From Pseudothermotoga sp. (GTDB taxonomy: Bacteria > Thermotogota > Thermotogae > Thermotogales > DSM-5069), in contig JANXCS010000002.1 in NCBI GenBank assembly GCA_025060105.1, positions 62,001 through 126,000 on the forward strand: a stretch of 64,000 nt of DNA. The letters are read 5' to 3'. This document shows, one piece after another, positions 16,473 to 24,378 of the stretch (position 1 is the stretch's first letter; every line of letters begins with the position of its first letter). The position numbers and the translations under genes are program-made. A model generated the notes under the pieces. It was given only the letters and a program-made list of their open reading frames with translations. It was not told where the DNA came from and made no database searches.

Positions 16473-18518
16473 CTGAAACATCTGGATATTTTTGTTGCCG
16501 TCGCGGTCGTTGCAATTGTACTTTTGATGATTCTTCCAATACCTGATTTTGCCCTGGATTTCTTCCAGTTGCTCAACATTGCTCTATCGATGATCATCTT
16601 ACTTTCGTCCATGTACGTTAAACATGCACTCGATATGTCTTCGTTCCCCACACTTCTGCTCATAATAACCCTCTTTAGACTCGCGTTGAACGTAGCTTCG
16701 ACAAGATTGATCCTCTTGGAAGGCGAAAAGTTTGGAGGAAGGGTGATAAGAACCTTCGGTGAATTCGTCGTTAAAGGTGACTACGTTGTGGGTCTCGTGA
16801 TCTTTCTGATCTTGGTCATCATACAGTTCATCGTGATAACACGTGGAGCCGAGCGAATAGCAGAAGTGGCAGCCAGATTCACACTGGATGCTATGCCAGG
16901 AAAGCAAATGAGCGTTGATGCAGATTTGAACGCAGGTTTGATTACGGAAGAAGAAGCTAGGAAACGTAGGGAACTAATAAGGCGCGAAGCAGACTTCTAT
17001 GGAGCAATGGATGGTGCGTCGAAATTTGTAAGAGGTGATGCTATCGCGAGTATCATAATAGTATTAGTCAACATCATCGGCGGCATTCTCATAGGCGTAC
17101 TCAAGCACAATTTGAGTTTTGCACGTGCTGCACAAGTTTATGCACTACTTACCGTTGGAGATGGACTTGTAACGCAAATTCCAGCCTTGCTCGTTTCGAC
17201 AGCAACAGGAATTCTCGTCTCCAGAGCTGCTTCGAAGGAGAACCTTGGTCAGGACCTTGTGAGAGAACTGTCAAGTGAAAGAAAAGTCATCACCATAACT
17301 GGTTTCATACTACTCTTCCTCGGTTTGGCCACACCTCTACCGATCACAGCGTCGATCATCGGTGCGGCATTCTTAGCACTTGCTTTCTATTCTTGGAGAG
17401 TTGTGCCAAAGCAAGCTGCTCCCGCACCAGCGGGTGCACCGATCGCACCTGCACCATCAAAACCGATTCTGACCACACCACAAGAAGTAGCTGAGGTTAT
17501 TCAGAGTGACACTGTGGAGGTTGAGATAGGATACGGCTTGATCCCACTGGCAGATCCATCACAAGGCGGCGACCTTTTGGAAAGAATCGCGATGATGCGA
17601 AAACAGCTTGCTTACGATTTGGGGTTGGTGGTTTCACCCATCAGGGTACGCGACAGCGTTTTGCTCAAGCCAAACGAGTATCTCATAAAAATCAGAGGAG
17701 CAGAAGTCGCGCGCTATGAATTGATACCCAACAGATTGTTGGCGATCAATCCAGGTACAGCAACCGAAAGAATTGCGGGAATAGCTGTGAAAGAACCCGC
17801 GTTCGGACTTCAAGCTTTCTGGATAGATCCATCCCGTAAGGAAGAGGCAGTTCGCCTCGGATATACGGTGGTTGATCCACCAACAGTTTTCATAACCCAT
17901 CTAACAGAAGTGTTGAAACGCAACGCTGCCGATTTGCTGGGTTCACGGGAGTTCAACATGTTGATCGACGGTTTGAAAGAAAAATTTCCACAGTTGGTGA
18001 GTGATCTGATACCTTCCATCATGAAATCAGGTGATGTGAAAAAAGTTCTTCAGAAACTTTTGAGTGAAGGGGTGAGTGTGAGGAACTTACCACTGATCTT
18101 TGAAACATTGCTCGAACACGGTGAGAAATCAACCGATTTGGTTTATCTAACAGAACAAGTGAGAAGAGCATTGAAAAGGCAGATCACTCAATCTGTCATC
18201 AGCGAAGATGGCAAATTACATGCAATAGCTCTCGATACTGAGCTTGAAAAAAGACTTTTGGAATCATTACAAGACTTTGCAGGTGAAAAAAAGATCGTTC
18301 TGAATCCACAGATTCTTAGAGAGATCATGGAAAACTTGTCGAAACAATTGGAGACGCTTATGAAAAAAGGATTTTCACCACTTGTTGTTTGTTCGGGTGC
18401 GATCAGACCTTACTTCGCTCAACTGGTGAAAAAGTTCTTACCGAATGTTCCAGTCATCGCTTATGAAGAAGTTCCTGAAGATCGTGTGCTACAGGTTGAG
18501 GGTGTGGTTAGGTTGTGA
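16473..18518 (+). CDS. flhA: Flagellar export apparatus protein FlhA, probable CTG start
   Basis: FlhA forms the nonameric export ring that docks chaperone-substrate complexes and uses the proton gradient. About 681 residues: N-terminal membrane domain with eight helices, the conserved FHIPEP-type region (GDAIASIIIVLVNIIGGILI and DGLVTQIPALLVSTATGILV), an Ala-Pro linker (about 310-330), and a large cytoplasmic domain. Homologous residues (KHLDIFVAVAVVAIVLL) lie upstream of the first TTG/ATG (16521/16524). An in-frame TGA at 16464 bounds the frame. The first usable codon is CTG at 16473, nine bases after GGGAG; a second CTG is at 16482. Confidence 0.95.
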   Translation: MKHLDIFVAVAVVAIVLLMILPIPDFALDFFQLLNIALSMIILLSSMYVKHALDMSSFPTLLLIITLFRLALNVASTRLILLEGEKFGGRVIRTFGEFVVKGDYVVGLVIFLILVIIQFIVITRGAERIAEVAARFTLDAMPGKQMSVDADLNAGLITEEEARKRRELIRREADFYGAMDGASKFVRGDAIASIIIVLVNIIGGILIGVLKHNLSFARAAQVYALLTVGDGLVTQIPALLVSTATGILVSRAASKENLGQDLVRELSSERKVITITGFILLFLGLATPLPITASIIGAAFLALAFYSWRVVPKQAAPAPAGAPIAPAPSKPILTTPQEVAEVIQSDTVEVEIGYGLIPLADPSQGGDLLERIAMMRKQLAYDLGLVVSPIRVRDSVLLKPNEYLIKIRGAEVARYELIPNRLLAINPGTATERIAGIAVKEPAFGLQAFWIDPSRKEEAVRLGYTVVDPPTVFITHLTEVLKRNAADLLGSREFNMLIDGLKEKFPQLVSDLIPSIMKSGDVKKVLQKLLSEGVSVRNLPLIFETLLEHGEKSTDLVYLTEQVRRALKRQITQSVISEDGKLHAIALDTELEKRLLESLQDFAGEKKIVLNPQILREIMENLSKQLETLMKKGFSPLVVCSGAIRPYFAQLVKKFLPNVPVIAYEEVPEDRVLQVEGVVRL

Positions 18519-19624
18519 GAATGAAGAAATATATGGTGAACGATATAAAGGAAGCCCTCGAGCAAATAAAGAAAGATCTTGGTGAGGATGCCATCATACT
18601 CAGCACACGCAGTGTTAAAAAAGGTGGCTTCCTCGGCATAGGCGCAAAGAGGTTTCTAGAGGTCACAGCGGTGTGCGAAGATAAAGATCAAGTGAAAACA
18701 GAAAGTAGCGAGGTCTACAAACTTCAGGAACTGCTCGTCAAGAACAAGGAAAAGAAACAGGAAGAAGAGATCAAAGAGCTCAAACAAATGTTACAAGAAA
18801 TGAAGTTGATGCTTGGAGCACAACGTTTGAGCGATATGCCACAGAACTTGCAGAAGGTTCTGAAAGGTCTGCAGGGCCAAGAGATAGATCAAACTGTTTC
18901 GAGCAGGATCATTGAGTATTTGAGAATAAGTTATGGTGACGTCAACATAGACGATTCTTTAAGGCAAAGACTTGCGGAACATTTTCTGGCTTTCATCAAG
19001 ACGGAGGTTCCAAACCTTAAGGGTGTGACACTTTTCAGTGGACCAACAGGCGTGGGTAAGACAACAACACTCGCCAAAATCGCGGCGAGGCTGAAGATCG
19101 TTGAGAAAAAGCAGGTGGCTATATTGACACTGGACACTTACAGAATCGCAGCGACGGATCAATTGAAAACCTACGCGACGATCATGGACATACCCATGAG
19201 GGTTGCTTACACCCCCAAGGAAGCGAGACTGGAACTCGAAGCGATGAAATCTTTCGATGTGGTTCTGATCGATACGGCAGGCAGAAGTCAAAACAACGAT
19301 ATGCAAATGAGTGAGTTGAGGGCACTCTTCGATGTGGTACAACCAAATCTGGCTTTTCTTGTGATCAGCATGAACTGCAGATTGTCCGATCTGAAAGATA
19401 TCTTAGAGAGGTTTGGAACTGTGAGGCATACGCATTTAATCTTGACAAAGATGGATGAAACAAGAACATTTGGGCACTTGATCAATGCTTCTATGATGAG
19501 TGGAACTCCAGTCGCATTCGTCACCAATGGTCAGAGAGTGCCAGAAGACATCGTTGAGGCGAATGCGAAGGATATAGCATTTCTTCTCTCAAAAGAGGTG
19601 TTGAGGATTGCTCAATCAAGCTGA
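18515..19624 (+). CDS. flhF: Flagellar SRP-like GTPase FlhF
   Basis: FlhF is an SRP-family GTPase that sets flagellar position and number. The 369-residue protein has an N-terminal basic domain (DIKEALEQIKKDLGEDAIIL), a charged coiled-coil-like stretch (about 70-105), an N domain, and the G domain with P-loop FSGPTGVGKTTTLAKIA (about 173), DTYRIAATDQL, DTAGRSQNN and TKMDETRTFG. A GTG overlapping the flhA stop is used here; the ATG at 18521 is equally possible. flhG overlaps its 3' end. Confidence 0.95.
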   Translation: MRMKKYMVNDIKEALEQIKKDLGEDAIILSTRSVKKGGFLGIGAKRFLEVTAVCEDKDQVKTESSEVYKLQELLVKNKEKKQEEEIKELKQMLQEMKLMLGAQRLSDMPQNLQKVLKGLQGQEIDQTVSSRIIEYLRISYGDVNIDDSLRQRLAEHFLAFIKTEVPNLKGVTLFSGPTGVGKTTTLAKIAARLKIVEKKQVAILTLDTYRIAATDQLKTYATIMDIPMRVAYTPKEARLELEAMKSFDVVLIDTAGRSQNNDMQMSELRALFDVVQPNLAFLVISMNCRLSDLKDILERFGTVRHTHLILTKMDETRTFGHLINASMMSGTPVAFVTNGQRVPEDIVEANAKDIAFLLSKEVLRIAQSS

Positions 19625-20438
19625 AGGTTTGTTCAATACTCAGACGAAAATCGTCAGTGTAGCCAGTGGAAAAGGCGGGGTGGGTAAAACCGTCGTCGCT
19701 GTCAATCTTTCCATAGCTCTACAAGAACGTGGTTATAAAGTCCTTCTTTTCGATGCCGATGCTGGTTTTGCCAATGCTGAAATACTCATGGGCGTGACGC
19801 CTAGATTAACTCTGAAAGATTTTTTGAAAAAGAAAGCGAGCATGGAGGATGTGATCTTCAGGACACCTTACGAAGTAGACTTAATAAGCACTGGAATGGA
19901 TGTTGATGACCTCATAACTTTCAACATAGAAGATAAGGGCAAGGTGTTGAACGAACTTCGGAGGCTCGGGGAAACGTACGATTATATCGTCTTTGATTTT
20001 CCGCCGGGTTTCAATGAACAACTTGAAAGATTTTACTTGAGTAGTGATCATGTCTTAGTCCTGACGGCGACAGAACCTACGGCACTGGTTAATGCGTACA
20101 CTTTCGTAAAAATCTTAGTCTTAAAGGGGCTTGAACCTGTGAGTTTTCACGTTGTAATGAACATGGTAAAAGATTTGAAGGAAGGTAGGAAGATCCTCGA
20201 AAAGTTCAGTTCCGTTGTGAGCAGGTTCATAGGAGTGAGCTTCGATTCGACGCACGTGGTCAAGTTTGATCCACTAGTTAAAGAGAGTATCACGAGGCAG
20301 ACACCTTTGGTGGTGCTCAAAAGAACCTCTCAACCTTCTCTGGCGATACACGGTATCGCCGATAAGATCACAAACAAAATTGTTGTAAAAAAGCTTTCTT
20401 TCATAGACAGAGTCAAGTTACTCTTAGGTATGGGATGA
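19608..20438 (+). CDS. flhG: MinD/ParA-family ATPase FlhG
   Basis: FlhG (YlxH/FleN) is the ATPase partner of FlhF and controls flagellar number. The 276 residues show the deviant Walker A SGKGGVGKTVVAVNLSIAL (about 21-39), the A' motif FDADAGFANAEILMG and the Walker B region YIVFDFPPGF. A C-terminal amphipathic, basic stretch (VVKKLSFIDRVKLLLGMG) suits membrane binding. The TTG start lies inside flhF (17-bp overlap), preceded by GAGGTG. Confidence 0.93.
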   Translation: MLNQAEGLFNTQTKIVSVASGKGGVGKTVVAVNLSIALQERGYKVLLFDADAGFANAEILMGVTPRLTLKDFLKKKASMEDVIFRTPYEVDLISTGMDVDDLITFNIEDKGKVLNELRRLGETYDYIVFDFPPGFNEQLERFYLSSDHVLVLTATEPTALVNAYTFVKILVLKGLEPVSFHVVMNMVKDLKEGRKILEKFSSVVSRFIGVSFDSTHVVKFDPLVKESITRQTPLVVLKRTSQPSLAIHGIADKITNKIVVKKLSFIDRVKLLLGMG

Positions 20439-20439
20439 A

Positions 20440-21129
20440 ATGGCAATGGCGGAATACATTGCAAAGGTCAATGCGAAAGATGTTCTCAGAGCTAGCATGC
20501 CATTAGTGATCGAGCTAGAAAATAAGAAAGGTGAAAAGTTGAAAATGAAAAGTACAATCCACGATCTGTATTTTGACAGGGGTATCCTCAAAATAGCTAT
20601 GCCAAGTTATCAAGGTAGATTCGTTCCAATACAGAGGGGCGAATTCATACATGTCACAGCGATAGCCGAAAAAGTTGTTTATTCTTTCAGCAGTCGCGTG
20701 CTTGACTACGGAAGAGATACCGAATCGAATTTCTTGGTGATGCACATCACCGTTCCAGAACAGGTGAACAGGGTACAAAGACGCAGATATGTTCGAATAC
20801 CTTTGGTGCTCAGCGGTAACTACACCGTTGAAGGTGAAGATATCCAACATAAGTTTTTAACCAGAGATTTCAGCGCAGGTGGCATATTGATGTGCACTTC
20901 AAGATTTTTGAAGGTGGGACAAACAATCTACATTGATTTAGACTTGGGAGACATAAAGCTTATCAAGCAGAAAGCTCAGATCGTTCGATACGCAGGATTC
21001 AACGAAACGACGGGTTTCCATGAGTACGGTGTTCAGTTCTTGGATGTTTCTCCAGAGCTCGAGAAATCTTTAGTTTCATACGTATTCCAACAGGAAATCA
21101 AACTCAAAAAGACGCGGGAGGAGGTGTAA
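20440..21129 (+). CDS. PilZ-domain c-di-GMP receptor, YcgR-like
   Basis: The 229-residue protein has an N-terminal YcgR-type beta domain (about 1-105) and a C-terminal PilZ domain with the c-di-GMP motif: arginines in QRRRYVRIPL (about 113-122), and DFSAGGI (about 142-148). Proteins of this design slow or steer the flagellar motor when c-di-GMP is high. It starts one base after flhG and ends one base before cheC, in the motility block. No cyclase or phosphodiesterase gene is in the window. Confidence 0.9.
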   Translation: MAMAEYIAKVNAKDVLRASMPLVIELENKKGEKLKMKSTIHDLYFDRGILKIAMPSYQGRFVPIQRGEFIHVTAIAEKVVYSFSSRVLDYGRDTESNFLVMHITVPEQVNRVQRRRYVRIPLVLSGNYTVEGEDIQHKFLTRDFSAGGILMCTSRFLKVGQTIYIDLDLGDIKLIKQKAQIVRYAGFNETTGFHEYGVQFLDVSPELEKSLVSYVFQQEIKLKKTREEV

Positions 21130-21130
21130 G

Positions 21131-21736
21131 ATGATACTCTCTGAACGAGAACTCGATCTCCTCAGAGAGATAGGAAACATTGGAACAGGCAATGCGGCGA
21201 CGGCACTGTCACATTTGACTAGCAAGAAAGTGGAGATCACCGTTCCAAAGGCTGAAGTCGTTCCGATATCGAAGATCACTTTCGTTTTTCCAGAACCAGA
21301 GGATCTCGTGGTTGGTGTCAGAATGTCAGTGAGAGGTGATGTGATATTCGACGTGCTTCTCGTTTTGAACAAATTGGCCGCTAAAAGGATCCTTCAAGAC
21401 CTTCTAGGATCACCATGTGATGATATAACACAGCTCGATGAGCTGTCACGGTCCGCTTTGAAAGAAGTAGGAAACATAATGTGTGGTTCATACATAACAG
21501 CGCTTGCCGAGTTCACAGGACTCTATTTGGATCCATTGCCACCAGATCTGAGCGTTGACATGCTAGCAGCCATCATCTCTGAAGCGATGTTGCCGACCGC
21601 CGTGTATGAGGACGACGCGATCTATGTAGAAACAGAGTTGAACATAGAAGGTCTAAGGACGATCACTTCCTACATGCTTTTGATACCCGGTCAAAACAGT
21701 TTAGACACTATTTTCAAGAAGGTGGGCTTGAGATGA
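21131..21736 (+). CDS. cheC: CheY-P phosphatase CheC
   Basis: CheC dephosphorylates CheY-P and binds CheD in chemotaxis adaptation. The 201 residues include both phosphatase motifs: Glu13/Asn16 in LREIGNIGTGNAATAL, and Glu112/Asn115 in LKEVGNIMCGSYITAL. These are at the same positions I remember for the T. maritima enzyme, so both sites look active. The ATG lies behind GGGAGGAGGTG; the stop overlaps cheD by four bases. Confidence 0.96.
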   Translation: MILSERELDLLREIGNIGTGNAATALSHLTSKKVEITVPKAEVVPISKITFVFPEPEDLVVGVRMSVRGDVIFDVLLVLNKLAAKRILQDLLGSPCDDITQLDELSRSALKEVGNIMCGSYITALAEFTGLYLDPLPPDLSVDMLAAIISEAMLPTAVYEDDAIYVETELNIEGLRTITSYMLLIPGQNSLDTIFKKVGLR

Positions 21737-22218
21737 GCATTAAAAAAATCGTGATAGGCATTGGAGAATTGGCTGTTGAACGTAACCCCGCTGTGCTAGT
21801 AACACTTGGACTTGGCTCTTGTGTTGGTGTGTGTATTAGAGACCCAGTTTCGCGGGTTGGAGGCATGGCGCATGTAATGTTACCAGACAGCGGTAACAGA
21901 GATGTCCAAACACCAGGTAAATACGCAGATACAGCGATCGCAGTTTTGGTGGAAAAACTTCTTTCACTTGGTGCAGTTAAAACCAGATTGGAAGCGAAAA
22001 TAGCAGGTGGTGCTTCCATGTTCGAAACAAGCGGAATGAACGTTGGCCAGAGGAACGTTGAAGCGGTGAAACACTGGTTGAAGTATCATCAGATCCAATT
22101 GAAAGCGGAAGATGTTGGGGGGAACAGAGCCAGGAGTATCGAATACAACATAGAAACCGGAAAACTCTTGATCAGGAAAGTTGGGGGCGGGGAAACCATT
22201 CAGATGATCGAAATATAA
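21733..22218 (+). CDS. cheD: Chemoreceptor glutamine deamidase CheD
   Basis: CheD deamidates glutamines on chemoreceptors and activates CheC. The 161-residue protein keeps the papain-like triad: Cys30 (LGLGSC), His47 (GGMAH) and Thr24. The ATG overlaps the cheC stop. Together with CheC it gives this organism the CheC-CheD adaptation branch; the receptors it acts on must be encoded elsewhere. Confidence 0.96.
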   Translation: MSIKKIVIGIGELAVERNPAVLVTLGLGSCVGVCIRDPVSRVGGMAHVMLPDSGNRDVQTPGKYADTAIAVLVEKLLSLGAVKTRLEAKIAGGASMFETSGMNVGQRNVEAVKHWLKYHQIQLKAEDVGGNRARSIEYNIETGKLLIRKVGGGETIQMIEI

Positions 22219-22237
22219 CTAAGGCGGTGCAGAAAGC

Positions 22238-22945
22238 ATGTACGAGATAGACGAGGAACAGCTTTTGAAAGAGTTGTTGCCCACTGTCAAGAGGATAGCA
22301 ACCGATCTGGTGCAGCATCTGCCCAAAAACGTTGAAGTGGAAGATTTAATCCAGGAGGGTGTACTCGCTCTGATCTCGGCAGTTCGTAGATATGATCCAA
22401 GAAGAGGTGTAAACCTGAAGACCTTTTTGATGAAAAGGATCAAAGGTGCGATGTATGATTATTTGAGGAGCATAGACTGGATGCCCCGTAATCTGAGAAA
22501 AAACATTAAAGAAGTTGAGAAAGCCATCTACGAACTTGAATCCAAATTGGGTAGATACCCGACAGTTGAAGAGATCAGTTTGTATACCAATCTGAGTGAC
22601 GAAGAGGTTGTGCGCGCGAAAAACGAAATGGTACGAAAGCAGTTCCTCAGACTGGATGAATACCTGTACGACACATACGATTCTTTCTCTGAGGTTGAAG
22701 ATCATTCTGAACCATTGCAAGTAGCATACAAGGAGATACTCTTTGAATATCTAACAGAAGCCATAAAGAAACTCTCGGAACGTGAACAGTTGGTTCTATC
22801 TTTGCGGTTCGAACAAGAACTTTCTCTCAAAGAGATAGGTCTTATCCTTGGAGTGAGTGAATCGAGAGTTTCGCAGATACTCACAGGCGCTTTGATCAAG
22901 ATCAAAAGGCGTCTTTTGGGGGAGGAAGATGGTCAACCCAGTTGA
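22238..22945 (+). CDS. fliA: Flagellar sigma factor FliA (sigma-28)
   Basis: FliA directs transcription of late flagellar and chemotaxis genes. The 235 residues contain region 2 (VEDLIQEGVLALISAVRRYD), region 3 (GRYPTVEEISLYTNLSDEEV) and the region 4 helix-turn-helix (LSLKEIGLILGVSESRVSQI). The ATG follows AAGGCGGTG. An anti-sigma factor gene (flgM) is not visible nearby. The next gene starts inside the last codons (17-bp overlap). Confidence 0.94.
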   Translation: MYEIDEEQLLKELLPTVKRIATDLVQHLPKNVEVEDLIQEGVLALISAVRRYDPRRGVNLKTFLMKRIKGAMYDYLRSIDWMPRNLRKNIKEVEKAIYELESKLGRYPTVEEISLYTNLSDEEVVRAKNEMVRKQFLRLDEYLYDTYDSFSEVEDHSEPLQVAYKEILFEYLTEAIKKLSEREQLVLSLRFEQELSLKEIGLILGVSESRVSQILTGALIKIKRRLLGEEDGQPS

Positions 22946-23225
22946 TCTCCAAACGGTAATTGTCAGAGGGGTGGACGTCTCTCTATCTGCCTCTCAACAA
23001 ATAAATACACATATAGCACTGGCTCATTTAGCAAACACTCAGATGGTACAGAGATCAGAACATCAATTGCGCACAGTTAACCCTCGTAGTGGGATAGAAG
23101 GGAAAACGGTTGGCTCTTCAACCGAAGAGAGGAGTTCTGCTTTCTACAGGCCTTCTTCTCGCAAACCCATTGTTCGTGAGGAACGGGAGGAAGGCAAGGG
23201 AACCATTTTGGATGTGAGGTTATGA
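22929..23225 (+). CDS. Unrecognised small protein downstream of fliA
   Basis: I do not recognise this 98-residue product. The N-terminal half could form an amphipathic helix (DVSLSASQQINTHIALAHLA). The C-terminal half is polar, rich in Ser, Arg and Glu, and probably disordered. There is no signal peptide or membrane segment. It begins inside fliA behind GGGGGAGG and its stop overlaps the next ATG, so it is translated with the flagellar genes. A role in motility regulation is a guess from context only. Confidence 0.7.
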   Translation: MVNPVDLQTVIVRGVDVSLSASQQINTHIALAHLANTQMVQRSEHQLRTVNPRSGIEGKTVGSSTEERSSAFYRPSSRKPIVREEREEGKGTILDVRL

Positions 23226-23710
23226 AGATAGGATACATAAGTACCAGAAAGATCGATGAAAAATACGTGGGAGCAGTCCTGATAGTCGACGAATTTGGTA
23301 TTCCCCAAGAATTTAAATACACTGAACCTGTTTCCCCAACGCCCTTACAAAGGATACTCTATGGAAAGTCACTGGATCTCTACCTGACGGTGGAGATCAT
23401 TGCCAAAAATCTTTTAAAAAACGTTGAACAAAAACCAGAGATGTTTCTCACCGACAACATAACTCTCGTCGAGAGTTCCGATCAAGTTTACTATGTGTCT
23501 TCCTATTTAACTCCAAAATCTGATCAATTTCAAAACACTGAACCAAACGAGTGTGTTATACCTCTCCAAGGAGAGAGTTTGAAATTCATCGCCAAATCGA
23601 ATTTCACTCAGGACAAGATAGAAAAACTGAAACAAATCGTCGAAGAGTTCGACATCATGGAACCTTTCCAGAGACTCACTAAAGCGCTCGAGTTTGTATG
23701 TCATTCCTGA
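23222..23710 (+). CDS. Unrecognised 162-residue protein in the motility block
   Basis: I do not recognise the family. The N-terminus (KIGYISTRKIDEKYVGAVLIVDEFGIPQEF) looks like a beta-hairpin-rich fold, followed by a helical segment (TPLQRILYGKSLDLYLTVEIIAKNLL) and a charged C-terminal half. No signal peptide or membrane helix is seen, so it is probably cytoplasmic. The ATG overlaps the previous stop and the gene overlaps the next one by 13 bases, which places it in the fliA transcription unit. Confidence 0.78.
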   Translation: MKIGYISTRKIDEKYVGAVLIVDEFGIPQEFKYTEPVSPTPLQRILYGKSLDLYLTVEIIAKNLLKNVEQKPEMFLTDNITLVESSDQVYYVSSYLTPKSDQFQNTEPNECVIPLQGESLKFIAKSNFTQDKIEKLKQIVEEFDIMEPFQRLTKALEFVCHS

Positions 23711-24378
23711 ATCAACTATTTCAAACATTGAAACTCGAACTTGGATTCATAAAAATCTATGCGCTTGATCTTTCAATCAGTGAGCCCAACATTAAATGTG
23801 AGCAATCTGATTTGAATTTAACCATCCTGAGCGCTATTTTGACATGCCACATAAACAAGGTGCAACTTTATTCATCGTTGAGAATAAACCATCATTTGAT
23901 CGAATCCTCTTCGGTGAAGATAAAAGATCAAACATTGAAACAAAAAGAACCTTTGACAGAGGATGTAAAATTTGAAAAATCTGTTAGCACGATCAACAGC
24001 GTTGTTATGAGGATCGAACCACCTTCGAAAAAGATCAACCTTAAGTTCGATGTTATTTTAAAAGAATCCTCTTTCGTGGTGAAAGTTAAAGACCGAAACG
24101 TTCCTCTCCTCAAGACCGTTCGGTTCAAACCATCAACCATAAACGATGATGATAAGAAGAAGATTCTAAAAAGCATTCGAACCTTGATTTCGCAGGAAAA
24201 TCTTGGTTCGTTCAGCTTCATTGGTTTTTACAAGAATGTGCCCATCGATTGTGTAAAAAAGATGGTCGTGGTTGGTAGAGAGTTAATAGTTGAGCTTGAG
24301 GAAAGCACGAAAGGCACAAAAAAAGATTTAGTTGTGTTACTCGCCGAGAAAGGCTACATCTTTCTTTCAATCCTTTAG
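23698..24378 (+). CDS. Unrecognised 226-residue protein ending the motility block
   Basis: I do not recognise this protein. It is rich in Lys, Ser and beta-type segments (FDVILKESSFVVKVKDRNV), with no signal peptide, membrane helix or catalytic motif I can name. The start codon lies inside the preceding gene with no obvious ribosome-binding site, implying translational coupling. Its last 12 bases overlap the convergent mfd gene. It is the last gene of the operon that begins at cinA/cheA. Confidence 0.75.
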   Translation: MSFLNQLFQTLKLELGFIKIYALDLSISEPNIKCEQSDLNLTILSAILTCHINKVQLYSSLRINHHLIESSSVKIKDQTLKQKEPLTEDVKFEKSVSTINSVVMRIEPPSKKINLKFDVILKESSFVVKVKDRNVPLLKTVRFKPSTINDDDKKKILKSIRTLISQENLGSFSFIGFYKNVPIDCVKKMVVVGRELIVELEESTKGTKKDLVVLLAEKGYIFLSIL

